This document shows, in pieces, positions 34,282 through 44,317 of a stretch of 64,000 nt of DNA. The translations under genes and the position numbers were made by a program. This stretch comes from Maledivibacter halophilus (GTDB lineage: Bacteria; Bacillota; Clostridia; Peptostreptococcales; Caminicellaceae). Within the stretch, counting starts at the first letter, position 1. Each line of letters starts with the position of its first letter. Location: contig NZ_FUZT01000011.1 in NCBI RefSeq assembly GCF_900167445.1, positions 62,001 to 126,000 of the forward strand, in the 5' to 3' direction. Under the pieces are notes generated by a model. The model was not told the origin of the DNA, did no database searches, and saw only the letters and a program-made list of their open reading frames with translations.

Positions 34282-34842
34282 TTAATTAAGTTCAAAACTA
34301 TCCTTAAGTTTCACATTTTGTTGCTTTTCAACTATTTTTGTAGTAAAATCTGTTATCCAGCCTCTAAAAAAGTTTGTTACAATACCTACAATAAGATATC
34401 TAACAGCAAGGTCAGCAGTCGAAAGTCCAAGTTCAGTTATTCCATTGGCTATTCCTAAGAAGACAAATAGTTCTCCCGGATTAACATGAGGAAAAAGGCC
34501 ATTCATACTGTGACAAGCATAACTAGATGAAGCATAATAGCTAGGCTTATACTTTTCTGGAAGAAATTTACCCAAAGAAAGAGTCATTGGATTAGCAAAT
34601 ACAAAGGTACCAATTGTTGGAAGAATAAGATATCTTGTTATTGGGTTTTTAGCACTTCCTTTAGCTAGTTTTTCAATTTTATCTGTACCCATAAATTTTA
34701 TTAATGCGTTCATTACAACCATCAATGCAATTAATAATGGAACTATCCCAGTAACAAATGAAACAAATACATCTCCCCCAGCTCTAAAAAGGTTCATAAA
34801 AGACTCTGCACCCTTTGCAAGGATATCAAAAAAATTACTCAT
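34282..34842 (-). CDS. srlA: PTS IIC component, glucitol/sorbitol specific
   Basis: 186-residue membrane permease like E. coli Srl[41 protein letters not shown] at the N-terminus, the loop [22 protein letters not shown], and [21 protein letters not shown]. With the separate IIB and IIBC-membrane proteins it forms the sorbitol permease. SD GGAAGGGAG. It follows the gutM gene by about 40 bases. Confidence 0.92.
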   Translation of the reverse strand: MSNFFDILAKGAESFMNLFRAGGDVFVSFVTGIVPLLIALMVVMNALIKFMGTDKIEKLAKGSAKNPITRYLILPTIGTFVFANPMTLSLGKFLPEKYKPSYYASSSYACHSMNGLFPHVNPGELFVFLGIANGITELGLSTADLAVRYLIVGIVTNFFRGWITDFTTKIVEKQQNVKLKDSFELN

Positions 34843-34877
34843 AAAAATTACTCCCTTCCTATTTTTTTATTTTCTAA

Positions 34878-34897
34878 TTGATCAAACTGCATAATTG
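34878..34897. repeat. Half copy of the intergenic repeat overlapping the gutM stop
   Basis: TTGATCAAACTGCATAATTG matches one end of the repeat family (TTGAGnAAATTGCATAATT) at most positions. It overlaps the last codons of the gutM gene, where minus-strand translation gives NYAV and the stop. Confidence 0.5.
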
Positions 34898-35283
34898 TTT
34901 TTTTCTTCACCTCCCATATAAGCTTCATAATTTTTCACTGCTTTAAATATAGCTTTTTTAATTAATTTATTTAGATCTTTCAAATCTTTTTCCTCAAGAT
35001 TTAAAAGATTTTTGCCATTAAGATATGTCATTTTCTTAAATCTTGCTAGAACTGTAACTCCACTCATGTATCTTACTTCTTCGATATTTATATTTTCATT
35101 TATTCTTATTAAAACTACTACTCCTGAAAAGAAAAAGCCTTTATTAAAACCTATAGTAACTCTTCCTTTTTCTCTCATTTCCTTAAAATTATTTTTGAAA
35201 TTTTTCATTTGAAAGAATCCAAATAATGATTGAAGTCCCCATATTGAAATTCCTATAATTATTACAAGCAATGTGATTTCCAT
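34882..35283 (-). CDS. gutM: Glucitol operon activator GutM
   Basis: 133 residues. One N-terminal membrane segment (LLVIIIGISIWGLQSLFGFF) then a soluble part MKNFKNNFKEMREKGRVTIG with GVTVLARFKKMTYLNGKNLL, as in the GutM/SrlM family, an activator of glucitol operons. It is second in the operon, between the PRD regulator gene and the IIC gene. SD GGGAGG. The last four residues come from a half copy of the intergenic repeat, so the native C-terminus may have been changed there. Confidence 0.85.
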   Translation of the reverse strand: MEITLLVIIIGISIWGLQSLFGFFQMKNFKNNFKEMREKGRVTIGFNKGFFFSGVVVLIRINENINIEEVRYMSGVTVLARFKKMTYLNGKNLLNLEEKDLKDLNKLIKKAIFKAVKNYEAYMGGEEKNNYAV

Positions 35284-35301
35284 TTATAAAACCTCCCTAT
35301 T

Positions 35302-37230
35302 TTAAAATAAAGATATCAATTCTTTAAAATTTTTCACTTTTGCCATTTTTTGAAGAAGCTTTGTATTTTGACCTACCTTCAAAATGTCTTCATAAACTCT
35401 TATAAAGAGGTTTACATCTTCAACTATTTCATGGGGAACCAAAACCATGAATACAATTCTTACAGGATTTTTATCCCATTTTACAGTTTTTCTCAGGATT
35501 CCTAATGCTATTTTTATTTCATCGCTTTTATAGTTTATAGCATGGGGAAGGGCTACTAAATTATCAAAGGATGTTGGTGAAAGTCTTTCCCTTTCTAAAA
35601 GTCTCTTTTCAAAATCTTCATCTGCCACTCCCCGGCTTATACATTTTCTAGCCATATATTTTATTATTTCTTCAGGATCTTCTAAATTTATTTTGAAAAA
35701 TAATTCTTCATGAAAAAGCATCTTTAGCACATAGGAATCATTTTGAGATATTTTCTCTTTTATTTTCCTATATGCTATTTTATTTTGAAGATCCCTTTCA
35801 TCAAAGAGTACATTCAATTTTATTATTGGAGTAGATACATTTATATCCAAATCTATAGTCGTAAATATTATGTCAAATTCTTCAAGGACCTCTGGTTCAA
35901 GATATGACGAAGAAAAAGTTTTTATATTCTCAAGCTCCCCCAAAACATTCTTTATCTTTATAAGCATTAGCTGTGCTGTTCCAAGGCCTGTCCCACATAT
36001 AAGGGCAACTCTTTTAATATCCTTGTATTTGAAATTATTTCTTTCAATATATCCTACTACATGCATAGCTAAATAAGATATTTCGTGTTCATCCACCTTT
36101 ACATTTAGTTCTTTTTCTATGGCTGAAGCTCCTATTGCAGCTAATTCATATTCAAAGGGAAATTTTTTCTTTACTTCTTTAAATAAGGGGTTTCTTATAT
36201 TCATATTAAACATTATTCTATTTAACACAAAGTTAATATGAATTTCAAGTCCCCATATGAACTCCTTGTCATCCTTCATAAAAAAACCTGTATATTTGTA
36301 GATTTCATCTAAAACCTTTAAAACAATTTTTTTTGCTAAAGGTTTTATTTCTATTCCATTTTCGGATTCAATCATTTCTTTTACAGGCTTTCTTCCTAAA
36401 AGATGTAAACATATGTACATAAGCTCTTGTTTTGGCAGATTCAAATTAATTTCTTTTTCTATTTCTTCTCCTATTAAAGAGCTTATTTTATATTCCTTTG
36501 TAATATTTGCATTTTTTACCTTTTCACTTATTTCCCTTATTTCATTTCCACTTTTAAATCTTTCTATAGCTATTGATATATGAATTATAAGATTTTTAAA
36601 GTTTTCTTCGGATAATTTAAAATTTGTCTTTTTAAATATACGTTTTAAAATTTTTTCTATTATTTCCCAGTGCTTAATAAATTTCTTTAGTTCTATTCCT
36701 ATTTCAGTTCCTTCATTTTCTCTTTTATATAAAATTTCAGAAATACAAAACCTTATATTCATTTCATTTCCAACAGCCTTTATGCCACCATTGGGCTTAC
36801 CCTTAAGTTCTATTTCATAATTTTTTAGTATTTTTGAAACTTTTTTTAAATCCTTTATCAAAGTAGTTCTACTTATATAGAATCTTTCTGCCAGATCTTC
36901 TATTTGTATCAATTGCTTTTCTAAGATCAGCACTTTAATTATTTCTCTTATTCTTTCCTCTGGAATAGAAATATCGTTTTCAAGAGAAGTATCCATAATT
37001 TTTTGAAATTTTTCAGTATCTATTTTTCTCATAATATATTTTCTATCTTTCCTGAATCTTATTTCAACCACTTCTTTTCCCATAAGTCCATTAATATTTT
37101 TTATGTAGTTTAAAACAGTTCTAGATGTAACATTCATGTATCTAGCAATTTCTTTTGCAGTAGCTGCTTTTTTCTTATCTAGTATCTTTATTACTTTAAG
37201 CTCTTTAGCACCTATAGGATAATTCTTCAT
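35302..37230 (-). CDS. PRD-type regulator of the sorbitol operon (GutR/MtlR class)
   Basis: 642 residues. N-terminal HTH (AKEIARYMNVTSRTVLNYIKN), second HTH (LAERFYISRTTLIKDLKK), two PRD regions with conserved His (ISYLAMHVVGYIER in the second), a IIB-like domain (VALICGTGLGTAQLML, Cys present) and a IIA-like C-terminus (SFDNLVALPHAINYKSD, with the His). This is the architecture of MtlR-type activators controlled by PTS phosphorylation. It is the first gene of the sorbitol operon, 18 bases before gutM, SD GGGAGG. Likely autoregulated; no clear operator is seen in the 230 bases ahead. Confidence 0.87.
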   Translation of the reverse strand: MKNYPIGAKELKVIKILDKKKAATAKEIARYMNVTSRTVLNYIKNINGLMGKEVVEIRFRKDRKYIMRKIDTEKFQKIMDTSLENDISIPEERIREIIKVLILEKQLIQIEDLAERFYISRTTLIKDLKKVSKILKNYEIELKGKPNGGIKAVGNEMNIRFCISEILYKRENEGTEIGIELKKFIKHWEIIEKILKRIFKKTNFKLSEENFKNLIIHISIAIERFKSGNEIREISEKVKNANITKEYKISSLIGEEIEKEINLNLPKQELMYICLHLLGRKPVKEMIESENGIEIKPLAKKIVLKVLDEIYKYTGFFMKDDKEFIWGLEIHINFVLNRIMFNMNIRNPLFKEVKKKFPFEYELAAIGASAIEKELNVKVDEHEISYLAMHVVGYIERNNFKYKDIKRVALICGTGLGTAQLMLIKIKNVLGELENIKTFSSSYLEPEVLEEFDIIFTTIDLDINVSTPIIKLNVLFDERDLQNKIAYRKIKEKISQNDSYVLKMLFHEELFFKINLEDPEEIIKYMARKCISRGVADEDFEKRLLERERLSPTSFDNLVALPHAINYKSDEIKIALGILRKTVKWDKNPVRIVFMVLVPHEIVEDVNLFIRVYEDILKVGQNTKLLQKMAKVKNFKELISLF

Positions 37231-37368
37231 TTTTTCCTCCCACCTATACTGTATTTTTAATATATCATCTTTATTTATAACATTTAATACACTTTTTTTC
37301 TAACTACAACTGGAAAACGAAGAAAACATTTTCTTGTATTTAACTCCTAAAATTTTGCAATAAAAAAA

Positions 37369-37399
37369 CCATTACTTTGTTATTCTGAAAAAGTAATGG
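37369..37399 (-). terminator. Terminator after the flavoprotein gene
   Basis: Stem CCATTACTTT/AAAGTAATGG; TTTTTTT follows on the minus strand. It ends the geranylgeranyl-reductase-like gene before the sorbitol operon. Confidence 0.85.
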
Positions 37400-37460
37400 A
37401 TTAAAAGAAAATAACAGTGGCTACCTTGGTTTCTAAAGTTTTATGATCATACATCTAAAG

Positions 37461-38543
37461 TTAATTTTTTTTATCAACCTCCATACTCAAGACCCCTGTT
37501 TTCATTATTAAATTTCTAGTAAATTTATTGTACATTAATATTGATTTTAAATTCTTTAAAAATATATTCATTCTCAATTTAAAGGTTTTATTCTTGTAAT
37601 ATAATCCATATTTCTCAATAGAACGATTAATGGACTCTGCTAAAATAGCTCCACTTCTTAGGGCATAACTAATACCTTCGGCAGAGCTAGGACTAATAAA
37701 TCCTGCTGCTTCACCAGTTAAAGCCACATTCTCTTTAAAAAGATTTATCTGTTTTAAATTTCTAGGCCTCATAATCCAAGCACCTTCACTTTTAACGCAT
37801 TTTCCAAATTTATAACCTCTTAATCTTAATTTATCAATTAGTTTTTCAAATTTTTCATTTCCATCGTGGGAATCAAATATTGCTGAGCCAACAATAGCAT
37901 AGTTTTCCTTTTGAATTATCCAAGAATAAAAATCTGTTACTTCATCATCAAATATTGAAACAAAATGGGGCAGTTCCCTTGATAGCTCGTACCATTTTTG
38001 TATGGAAATATATAAATCCGGCTCTTTATAATCTTCAACAATCATTCGTCTTACCTTCGAAGCTCCACCATCAGCTCCTATGAGTAATCTCGTATATATT
38101 TTTTCTGTAACACCATTATTGTATATTTCTACTTCAATTTTATCTTCAATTTCTTTATAATCTTTGAAGATACAAGAAGTCTTGATTTCAACATTATCTC
38201 TTATTAAAGTTAAAGATAAAAGCCATCTATCGAATTTTTCACGATCTACATTAATATAATGTCTTTGATAATATTTTTGTATTTCATTATCAAAATCTAT
38301 AGCCCTAACACTAAACATCTGGGGACCTACTATAACTTCCTTAGGTAATCCTAATCTAAATTGTGCTAAAACCTTTTGGGCATCCGGTGCCAATAATCCT
38401 CCACAGCATTTGGGACTTTTAAATTCTTCCTTATCCTTTAAATTCCTTTTATCTATAAGTAGAACTTTATATTTTTTATCAAGAATTCTTGCTAAAGTTG
38501 ATCCCGATGGACCTGCTCCAATTATTACAATATCATAAATCAT
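37461..38543 (-). CDS. Geranylgeranyl-reductase-family flavoprotein
   Basis: 360 residues. FAD-binding Rossmann loop DIVIIGAGPSGSTLARIL with a following acidic strand end (LLIDKR), a PKCCGGLLAPDAQKVL Cys pair, the second FAD motif RLLIGADGGASKVRRM, and NVALTGEAAGFISPSSAEGISYALRSG near the C-terminus. This matches the geranylgeranyl reductase/digeranylgeranylglycerophospholipid reductase family, which saturate isoprenoid chains; many bacterial members have unknown substrates. Single gene with SD GGAGGAG and its own terminator, no isoprenoid genes nearby, so function is open. Confidence 0.82.
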   Translation of the reverse strand: MIYDIVIIGAGPSGSTLARILDKKYKVLLIDKRNLKDKEEFKSPKCCGGLLAPDAQKVLAQFRLGLPKEVIVGPQMFSVRAIDFDNEIQKYYQRHYINVDREKFDRWLLSLTLIRDNVEIKTSCIFKDYKEIEDKIEVEIYNNGVTEKIYTRLLIGADGGASKVRRMIVEDYKEPDLYISIQKWYELSRELPHFVSIFDDEVTDFYSWIIQKENYAIVGSAIFDSHDGNEKFEKLIDKLRLRGYKFGKCVKSEGAWIMRPRNLKQINLFKENVALTGEAAGFISPSSAEGISYALRSGAILAESINRSIEKYGLYYKNKTFKLRMNIFLKNLKSILMYNKFTRNLIMKTGVLSMEVDKKN

Positions 38544-38854
38544 GTATCTCCTCCTATAAGTATAATCTCATTTTTTTCGATTTTTACGAAATTTTTAAGT
38601 GTTTTTATTTATAACTAAATCAATTATATTTTTCAATTGAGTAAATTCCATAATACTTCTTAGAATCTTTACTATTATATCATATTAATTATCTTATATT
38701 TAAAGTCTTTAGAATTTAACATTTCTGAAAAAAACTTAAAAATTGGTTATGGATAACTCCCTAAATAATTTCGCAACGGTCTATAAATCATGGTTTTTAA
38801 AATTAAGTCTTTATTGCCATATAACTAATGATTTATTATGTCCTAAGCCTTACC
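38544..38854. other. Gene-free stretch with a degenerate half repeat
   Basis: About 311 bases between the flavoprotein and DUF2442 genes (both minus). The only structure seen is TTGAGTAAATTCCATAATAC (38637-38656), a degenerate end of the intergenic repeat family. No credible coding frame. Confidence 0.5.
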
Positions 38855-39088
38855 TTATTTTTCAACCATACTAATAATCTCATCAATTGTCATCTGACAT
38901 AGCCTGTCCCATACAATGGTATTTGCATTTTCTAATCTCAAAGCTTTAAATTTATTTATATCAGTAAGTCCACAGAATCTTACCGTCTTTAGTCTAGGTT
39001 TCATATCGTAAATTATTATATGATTATTCTTTAGCCTTATTTCTAAGGTGTAGTCATCATTTGGAATAACTTTTACAATTTTAGACAC
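38855..39088 (-). CDS. DUF2442 domain protein
   Basis: 77 residues, the usual length for DUF2442. Pattern: IVKVIPNDDYTLEIRLKNNH, then YDMKPRL and a central FKALRLENANTIVWD ending in DEIISMVEK. The family is often encoded beside DUF4160 in putative toxin-antitoxin-like pairs; no DUF4160 gene is visible here, so it is an orphan. GTG 39088 is the start because GGAGG lies eight bases ahead; the ATG at 39103 contains that SD. Confidence 0.82.
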   Translation of the reverse strand: MSKIVKVIPNDDYTLEIRLKNNHIIIYDMKPRLKTVRFCGLTDINKFKALRLENANTIVWDRLCQMTIDEIISMVEK

Positions 39089-39134
39089 ATATAATACCTC
39101 CATTTTAAATTTAACTCAATCAAGCAACTCCTAT

Positions 39135-39190
39135 GATTATACAATTTTCTCAATTAAAAAACTCCACTATAAATTCAGCATAGCAGAGTT
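39135..39190 (-). terminator. Half repeat plus terminator after the LuxR-type gene
   Basis: GATTATACAATTTTCTCAA (39135-39153) matches one end of the intergenic repeat. Next to it, AACTCCACTA/TAGCAGAGTT (39160-39190) forms a wobble-paired stem followed by TTTTTT on the minus strand, ending the LuxR-type regulator transcript. Confidence 0.6.
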
Positions 39191-39232
39191 TTCTAAAAAA
39201 TATATTATCCTAAAGGATACTTTTTTGAAATA

Positions 39233-41713
39233 TTAAACAATTTTTAATTCTATAGCCTTTCTCACAGCCGATGCTCTACTCCTTACCTTTAATTTTCCAT
39301 AAATTGCAGTAATATTTTTTTTGACTGTAACCTGAGCTATAAAAAGCTTTGAAGCAATTTCTTTATTGGTTTTACCTTCTACAATAAGCTGAAGTATTTC
39401 CTTTTCACGATTTGTAAGGGACAAAATACCGAAATTTATATTCTCAAAATTCTTAAGGTTAGAATAGTATTTAGACGTGTATTTCACAAGCTTTTCCAAA
39501 TATTCATCATCTGTAGTCTCCCTTTGCAATTCTTCCAGTATATCTTTAATATATAAACTGTATTCAGCAAAGGGGATTATTATATTATCTTTCCTTCCAA
39601 TTTCCAAGGCTGCTTTCATTGTATTTTTTGCTCTATTCATATCATAAATCCTATATTTAGCAATTGAACTTAATATATATGTATGTACAAAACCTATTAG
39701 ATTATTAAACTTTGAAAAAATTCCCATCATTTCTTCACATAGCACATCTAATTTTATATAGTTTTTCTCAAGTAATACCCATCTGCTATAAACAATATAA
39801 TTAAAACCCATACCCTGATACAATACCTGACTTTGTTCAATATTTCCAGCCATAAGCCACTGGGCAAAGCTTTCATCACTGTTTATTATACCACCTATAT
39901 ATCCCATACATAATTCATAGGCACTGTTTAAAATAGGGCTATTATAAGCTTCTACCTCCACATATAAATTTCTCATAAGCTCTACTGCCTCGTTAAATTT
40001 GCCCTGGGCTCCACGAAGCCTTGCAAGGGTAAAACTTGCACATATTATAATGTCAATTTGTTTCATAGTTTTGGCCTTATAAATGGCTTTATAGACATAA
40101 ATCTCAGCCTCCTGGAAATCTCCGGTTTCCAGAGAGTATTCTGCCCTGACCTGATATTCAAAGCCTGCACCACAACCATTTGATAGTTCTTCATAATAAC
40201 AGTATATTTTTTCAAGAAACTCTACCAGCCAAAGCATTTTCTTCTTTTCCCTATAATAGGTATATAAAATATGAGGACAGCCATAGGTGCAAATTTTATC
40301 TTTATTTGCTATTACTGAATTTCCATCTAAAAGTCTATATGCTTTTAAATGTCCCTGATGCATTTTTTCTGCATCATTGAATTCAGTAAAGCTCCTTATC
40401 AATTCTATTTCTCCAAAAACACGGTTTTTTACAGCTTGAGGTGTATTATTATCGTCTTTATAATATTGTTCTATAGATGATAAAAGACATTTACCGCCTA
40501 CTCTATCCACATTGGTAACATAGAAACTGGCATAGTTAATATATCCAATGGGATACTTATATTTTATTTCATCGGGGATATTCTGGAATAATTCTAAAAT
40601 AAATTTGGGATTATTATCTATAACTTTGGTTATGCTTTCTTTTTCAAACTCATTTAAAATTAAAGCATATTCCTTAACCTTTAGTAAATACTTTAGTCCT
40701 GCAATAATATCTCCATTATTAATATACCACTTACCCGAGCGCCTATAGATATCCCTTATCTCTATATCTGAAAACTGTCTATACAATAGTTTTTTTAGAT
40801 AATTGTTAAAAATATTATGAATCCTATAAACTTCATTTTGTTCATCATACCGTATAAAGGAATTATCTCTCCTTAAGCTTTGAATAATATCTTCGGCTTC
40901 CCTGTAATTTGATACATATACAGCCTGTTTTGAAGTAAAACTATCTAATATAGAAAGTGATACTAGTATACTTTTTTCAATAGCTGTATATCTTGACATT
41001 ATTCCTTTTTCTATAAGTCTTTCAATATTTTCTCCCGGCTTTAATTTGCCAGCTCTAATATAACGCTGCATTAATAAATATACAGCCGATATCCATCCTT
41101 CTGAAAGCTCATAAACATTTCTTACCATATCTTTAGAAATATTGATATCATACAGCTTAAAATACTCCTTGATTTCTTCCTCTGTTAATTCAAACAGATT
41201 ACTCTTAATTAAATAACAATATTCTTTAAGCTTTAATTCTTCAATATTAATATCGGGTCTTGTCCTTGTTATTATAATTATATTAAACCCCTTTATATCT
41301 GACCTTACAAGCAGTTCAATAAATTTGTCCATTTCTTTGGAATGGGCAAAATGATAGTCGTCTATTACAAGTAGGAAGTTATTCTCATAGGCATATTCTT
41401 GAATCAGATTAAATATACGATTTCTTTGAGGTGCATCATTTGGGAATCCCAATTCATTAAGTTTTTTTCCAATATCAGGATTAACTCTAGTAAGCTGTCT
41501 TGTAAAGGAGTCCCAAATATACTGAGGAGAGGTTTCATCATTTTCTATGAACAACCAAATATAATCTATATTAATCTCTTTAAGAAAGTCCATAACCGTT
41601 ATGGTTTTTCCATATCCCATGGCAGCTACTATAACTGTCAGTGGATAATTAAATACCTTTTTAAGTTCTTCTCTTATACTCTGTCGCTTTAAAATATGTT
41701 GTTGTGTTAGCAT
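39233..41713 (-). CDS. MalT-type large ATP-binding LuxR regulator
   Basis: 826 residues. N-terminal STAND ATPase: Walker A VIVAAMGYGKTITVMDFL, then LLVIDDYHFAHSKEMDKF as Walker B, and a MalT-like winged region; the middle is a tetratricopeptide-like helical sensor; the C-terminus is a LuxR HTH (LTNREKEILQLIVEGKTNKE then VKKNITAIYGKLKVRSRAS). These regulators bind an inducer in the helical region and activate target promoters. It is a single gene with its own terminator; upstream lies the end of a sugar-acid operon. Its targets are not evident. Confidence 0.9.
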   Translation of the reverse strand: MLTQQHILKRQSIREELKKVFNYPLTVIVAAMGYGKTITVMDFLKEINIDYIWLFIENDETSPQYIWDSFTRQLTRVNPDIGKKLNELGFPNDAPQRNRIFNLIQEYAYENNFLLVIDDYHFAHSKEMDKFIELLVRSDIKGFNIIIITRTRPDINIEELKLKEYCYLIKSNLFELTEEEIKEYFKLYDINISKDMVRNVYELSEGWISAVYLLMQRYIRAGKLKPGENIERLIEKGIMSRYTAIEKSILVSLSILDSFTSKQAVYVSNYREAEDIIQSLRRDNSFIRYDEQNEVYRIHNIFNNYLKKLLYRQFSDIEIRDIYRRSGKWYINNGDIIAGLKYLLKVKEYALILNEFEKESITKVIDNNPKFILELFQNIPDEIKYKYPIGYINYASFYVTNVDRVGGKCLLSSIEQYYKDDNNTPQAVKNRVFGEIELIRSFTEFNDAEKMHQGHLKAYRLLDGNSVIANKDKICTYGCPHILYTYYREKKKMLWLVEFLEKIYCYYEELSNGCGAGFEYQVRAEYSLETGDFQEAEIYVYKAIYKAKTMKQIDIIICASFTLARLRGAQGKFNEAVELMRNLYVEVEAYNSPILNSAYELCMGYIGGIINSDESFAQWLMAGNIEQSQVLYQGMGFNYIVYSRWVLLEKNYIKLDVLCEEMMGIFSKFNNLIGFVHTYILSSIAKYRIYDMNRAKNTMKAALEIGRKDNIIIPFAEYSLYIKDILEELQRETTDDEYLEKLVKYTSKYYSNLKNFENINFGILSLTNREKEILQLIVEGKTNKEIASKLFIAQVTVKKNITAIYGKLKVRSRASAVRKAIELKIV

Positions 41714-41887
41714 AAACCAATCACCCTATTTGAATAGAATACATTATATTATATCTATTTTGATTATATCATAAATATTTACTGCATTTATCCATATAGG
41801 GTTTATATAGTAAATTTTAGTTCATACATGAATTTTAATTTTTAGAATTAAATTATGAAAAGATAGCATTTCCACATAAAATTTGAA

Positions 41888-41919
41888 AAACTCGTTAAGA
41901 AAATTTTCTTAACGAGTTT
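41888..41919 (-). terminator. Terminator of the split-dehydratase operon
   Basis: 32-bp perfect palindrome with arm AAACTCGTTAAGAAAA, followed by TTTTT on the minus strand, 20 bases after the dehydrogenase stop. Confidence 0.85.
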
Positions 41920-41939
41920 CAATTATTAATATTTTAATT

Positions 41940-42707
41940 TTAAAATCCTATACTTGCCCCTCCATCAACAGGTAATAATACTCCATTTACAAATTTTGCT
42001 GCTGTTGAACATAAATATACAGCTGCCCAGCCAATATCCTTTGGATCTCCAAATTTATCCATAGGTGTACGACCTAATATCTTATTTTTCCTTACTTCAT
42101 CACCATCTAAGGCCTTATGAAGCATTGGAGTTTCAATCCATCCTGGGGCAATTGCATTTACACGAATACCCTCTGGAGAAATTTCCGTTGCCAAGGAACG
42201 AACCATACCCAAATAAGCTGATTTTGCAGCTGCATAGGATACTACATAGGGTTGTCCTAGTATAGATGTCATAGAAGCAGTAAATAATATATTGCCTTTC
42301 TTTGATTTTTTCATGAAAGGAACTACTGCTCTAGTAAGTGCAAAGGCTCCTACTACATGTACATCTAATGTCCCCTTAAAATCTTCATCAGTCATATCCT
42401 CTATAGGCTTTTTAACATGAACTCCCGCATTATTCACAAGAATTGTTATTTCTCCAATATTTTCAGTAATTTCCTCTATCAGTGCATTTGCTTTTTTTGT
42501 ATTAGTTACATCATATTGACGATAATTGGCTTTTTCTCCTAATTTTTCACAAGCAGCCTTTAAATTTTTTTCATTTCTTCCTACAATAATAATCTCTGCT
42601 CCTGCTGCAATGAAACACTCTGCCATTGCAAAGCCAAGACCAGTAGCTCCTCCTGTAATAAGTGCTCTTTCACCCTCTAAACTAAATTCTTTTTTATAAT
42701 CTAGCAT
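41940..42707 (-). CDS. Short-chain dehydrogenase, gluconate 5-dehydrogenase/KduD-like
   Basis: 255-residue SDR. Cofactor loop [29 protein letters not shown] as NNAG motif, [19 protein letters not shown] as catalytic Ser-Tyr-Lys, and [14 protein letters not shown] after it. It resembles gluconate 5-dehydrogenase, KduD and related sugar-acid oxidoreductases. Last gene of the operon ADH, RraA, SAF, UxaA-C, SDR, three bases after the preceding stop and with SD GGAGG. Presumably oxidises or reduces a hexonate (or a sulfonated C3 acid, see the split dehydratase) intermediate. Confidence 0.85.
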   Translation of the reverse strand: MLDYKKEFSLEGERALITGGATGLGFAMAECFIAAGAEIIIVGRNEKNLKAACEKLGEKANYRQYDVTNTKKANALIEEITENIGEITILVNNAGVHVKKPIEDMTDEDFKGTLDVHVVGAFALTRAVVPFMKKSKKGNILFTASMTSILGQPYVVSYAAAKSAYLGMVRSLATEISPEGIRVNAIAPGWIETPMLHKALDGDEVRKNKILGRTPMDKFGDPKDIGWAAVYLCSTAAKFVNGVLLPVDGGASIGF

Positions 42708-42710
42708 ATT

Positions 42711-43931
42711 TTACCTCCTGCATGGTCTTTTTCTATTTTCATCCTGGTATTTATAAGAAATATAATATTCTTTATGACCTAATTTCTCCCCTTTACTTAG
42801 TTCTCCAGAACAAGTTTTTGCAATAAGTCTCAAGAGATTATCTGTTAATTCCTCTAAAGTACATTCTCCATTTAATACTTTTCCTGCATTAAAATCCATA
42901 TCATCCTCAAGATTTTTAAAGGTTTCGGAGTTTCCAGTGATTTTAATGGTTGGTGATACTGCACTTCCAATAACATTTCCTCTTCCCGTCACCAAAAATA
43001 CTAATTGGGAACCACAAGAAATCAGGTCCATTAATCCTTCACTATCATTTGGATTGGTATAGCCAAAATTCATCCAGTGGGGATCCGGTACGCTATCCAA
43101 TAACCACAAGCCTTTATTGGGAGGGTTTTGAGATACTTTAATGACCCCCTCAATAGGTCGGCTGCCGCTTTTAATTACAGCCCCCATACTTTTTTCTTCT
43201 ATAGTAGTTAACCCCCCTGCAAAATTTCCTGGAGAAACTGAATATTGACGAACTGCTTTACAATACTCCAAAGCCTTGTCATAGGTTGCTTCTATTTCTA
43301 TGTAGGCCTTTTCATTTGCTGCCCTTTCAAGGAGAATTTTTTTGAGCCCAATAGCCTCTACTATCTCTTCAAAAATTGCTTTACCACCCATGTCTACTAA
43401 GCGATCAAATAACCTTCCAACTACCACATTTCCCGCTAATCCTGATGTAAAGTCAGATCCACCACATTCACATCCAATAGTTAAGTCTTCAAAGCTCATA
43501 TCTACTATCTTTGTTTCTTCTTTCAGCCTTTTAATAAATTCAGATAGAATTTTCTTTCCTTTTTCAATAGTCTTAGAGGTTCCTCCGCAATCTTGAATAA
43601 ACAACCAGTCTGCTAATCTTCCTGACTCAGCAGCAATATCTGCAATTTTACTTGGCTGAGTATATTCGCACCCTAATCCTACTGCTAGAACAGCTCCAAT
43701 ATTAGGATGTCTTGCAAGGGCTAGGAGCATTCTCACCACATACTCATTATCATAGCATCCAGTAAATCCAATTACATCTACATCTTCATTTGGAAAGGCA
43801 CTTGCAATAGATTTTGCAACATGAGAAGAACATTCTACTGTATAAATTACTAATACTTTATTTCGAATACCCTTACTACCATCCTTACGTAAATATCCCT
43901 TCCAGCTTAAAGTATTTATTTTACTTTCCAT
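42711..43931 (-). CDS. UxaA-family dehydratase, large (C-terminal) subunit
   Basis: 406 residues covering the catalytic part of altronate/galactarate dehydratases: [51 protein letters not shown], the cluster-binding Cys in [20 protein letters not shown] and the ending [10 protein letters not shown]. The N-terminal SAF domain is a separate gene just upstream (43976-44317), so together they equal one UxaA. Split enzymes of this kind include (R)-sulfolactate sulfo-lyase SuyA/SuyB and some altronate/galactarate-type dehydratases. ATG 43931 (SD AAGGTGAT) is preferred to 43958. A separate full-length UxaA is encoded 4 kb upstream. Confidence 0.82.
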   Translation of the reverse strand: MESKINTLSWKGYLRKDGSKGIRNKVLVIYTVECSSHVAKSIASAFPNEDVDVIGFTGCYDNEYVVRMLLALARHPNIGAVLAVGLGCEYTQPSKIADIAAESGRLADWLFIQDCGGTSKTIEKGKKILSEFIKRLKEETKIVDMSFEDLTIGCECGGSDFTSGLAGNVVVGRLFDRLVDMGGKAIFEEIVEAIGLKKILLERAANEKAYIEIEATYDKALEYCKAVRQYSVSPGNFAGGLTTIEEKSMGAVIKSGSRPIEGVIKVSQNPPNKGLWLLDSVPDPHWMNFGYTNPNDSEGLMDLISCGSQLVFLVTGRGNVIGSAVSPTIKITGNSETFKNLEDDMDFNAGKVLNGECTLEELTDNLLRLIAKTCSGELSKGEKLGHKEYYISYKYQDENRKRPCRR

Positions 43932-43975
43932 CTTTATCACCTTCTTTCCATGGAACAATTGTATGAATAAAAGCT

Positions 43976-44317
43976 TTAAATATATTCTGTATCGCTTGGT
44001 GCTCCAGTTTCTAAATTCAAAGTAGATGAACGTGCATCATAAAGACTTGCACAATTGTGCAAATGTACCCAGTCTCCTTTTTTAATATGCTTTGTTGCTT
44101 TTCCAATTACAACATTATATTTGATAATAAATTCATCTATATCAATATCTTTTAAAGCAACCTTATGGCCTCTTTTTATTTCTTCATTAAAAACAATTTT
44201 TTCTTCCTTTGATTCTCCAGTAATTATACCAACATCTTTTTCTGCATCGTTTAATAAGGTAGCTACATTATCTTTTATATGAATTTGAAAACAAGTTTGT
44301 TTTAACTCATCTTTCAT
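43976..44317 (-). CDS. UxaA-family SAF-domain small subunit
   Basis: 113 residues corresponding to the N-terminal SAF domain of altronate dehydratase: [53 protein letters not shown]. It partners the large subunit encoded next. The start overlaps the stop of the RraA-family gene (TAATG), and 44 bases separate it from the large subunit gene. Small plus large equals about 519 residues, the length of a complete UxaA/GarD-type protein. Confidence 0.82.
   Translation of the reverse strand: MKDELKQTCFQIHIKDNVATLLNDAEKDVGIITGESKEEKIVFNEEIKRGHKVALKDIDIDEFIIKYNVVIGKATKHIKKGDWVHLHNCASLYDARSSTLNLETGAPSDTEYI

Noticed and set aside
38855..39088. DUF2442 gene as half of a toxin-antitoxin pair
   Set aside because: No DUF4160 or other partner gene next to it in this window.
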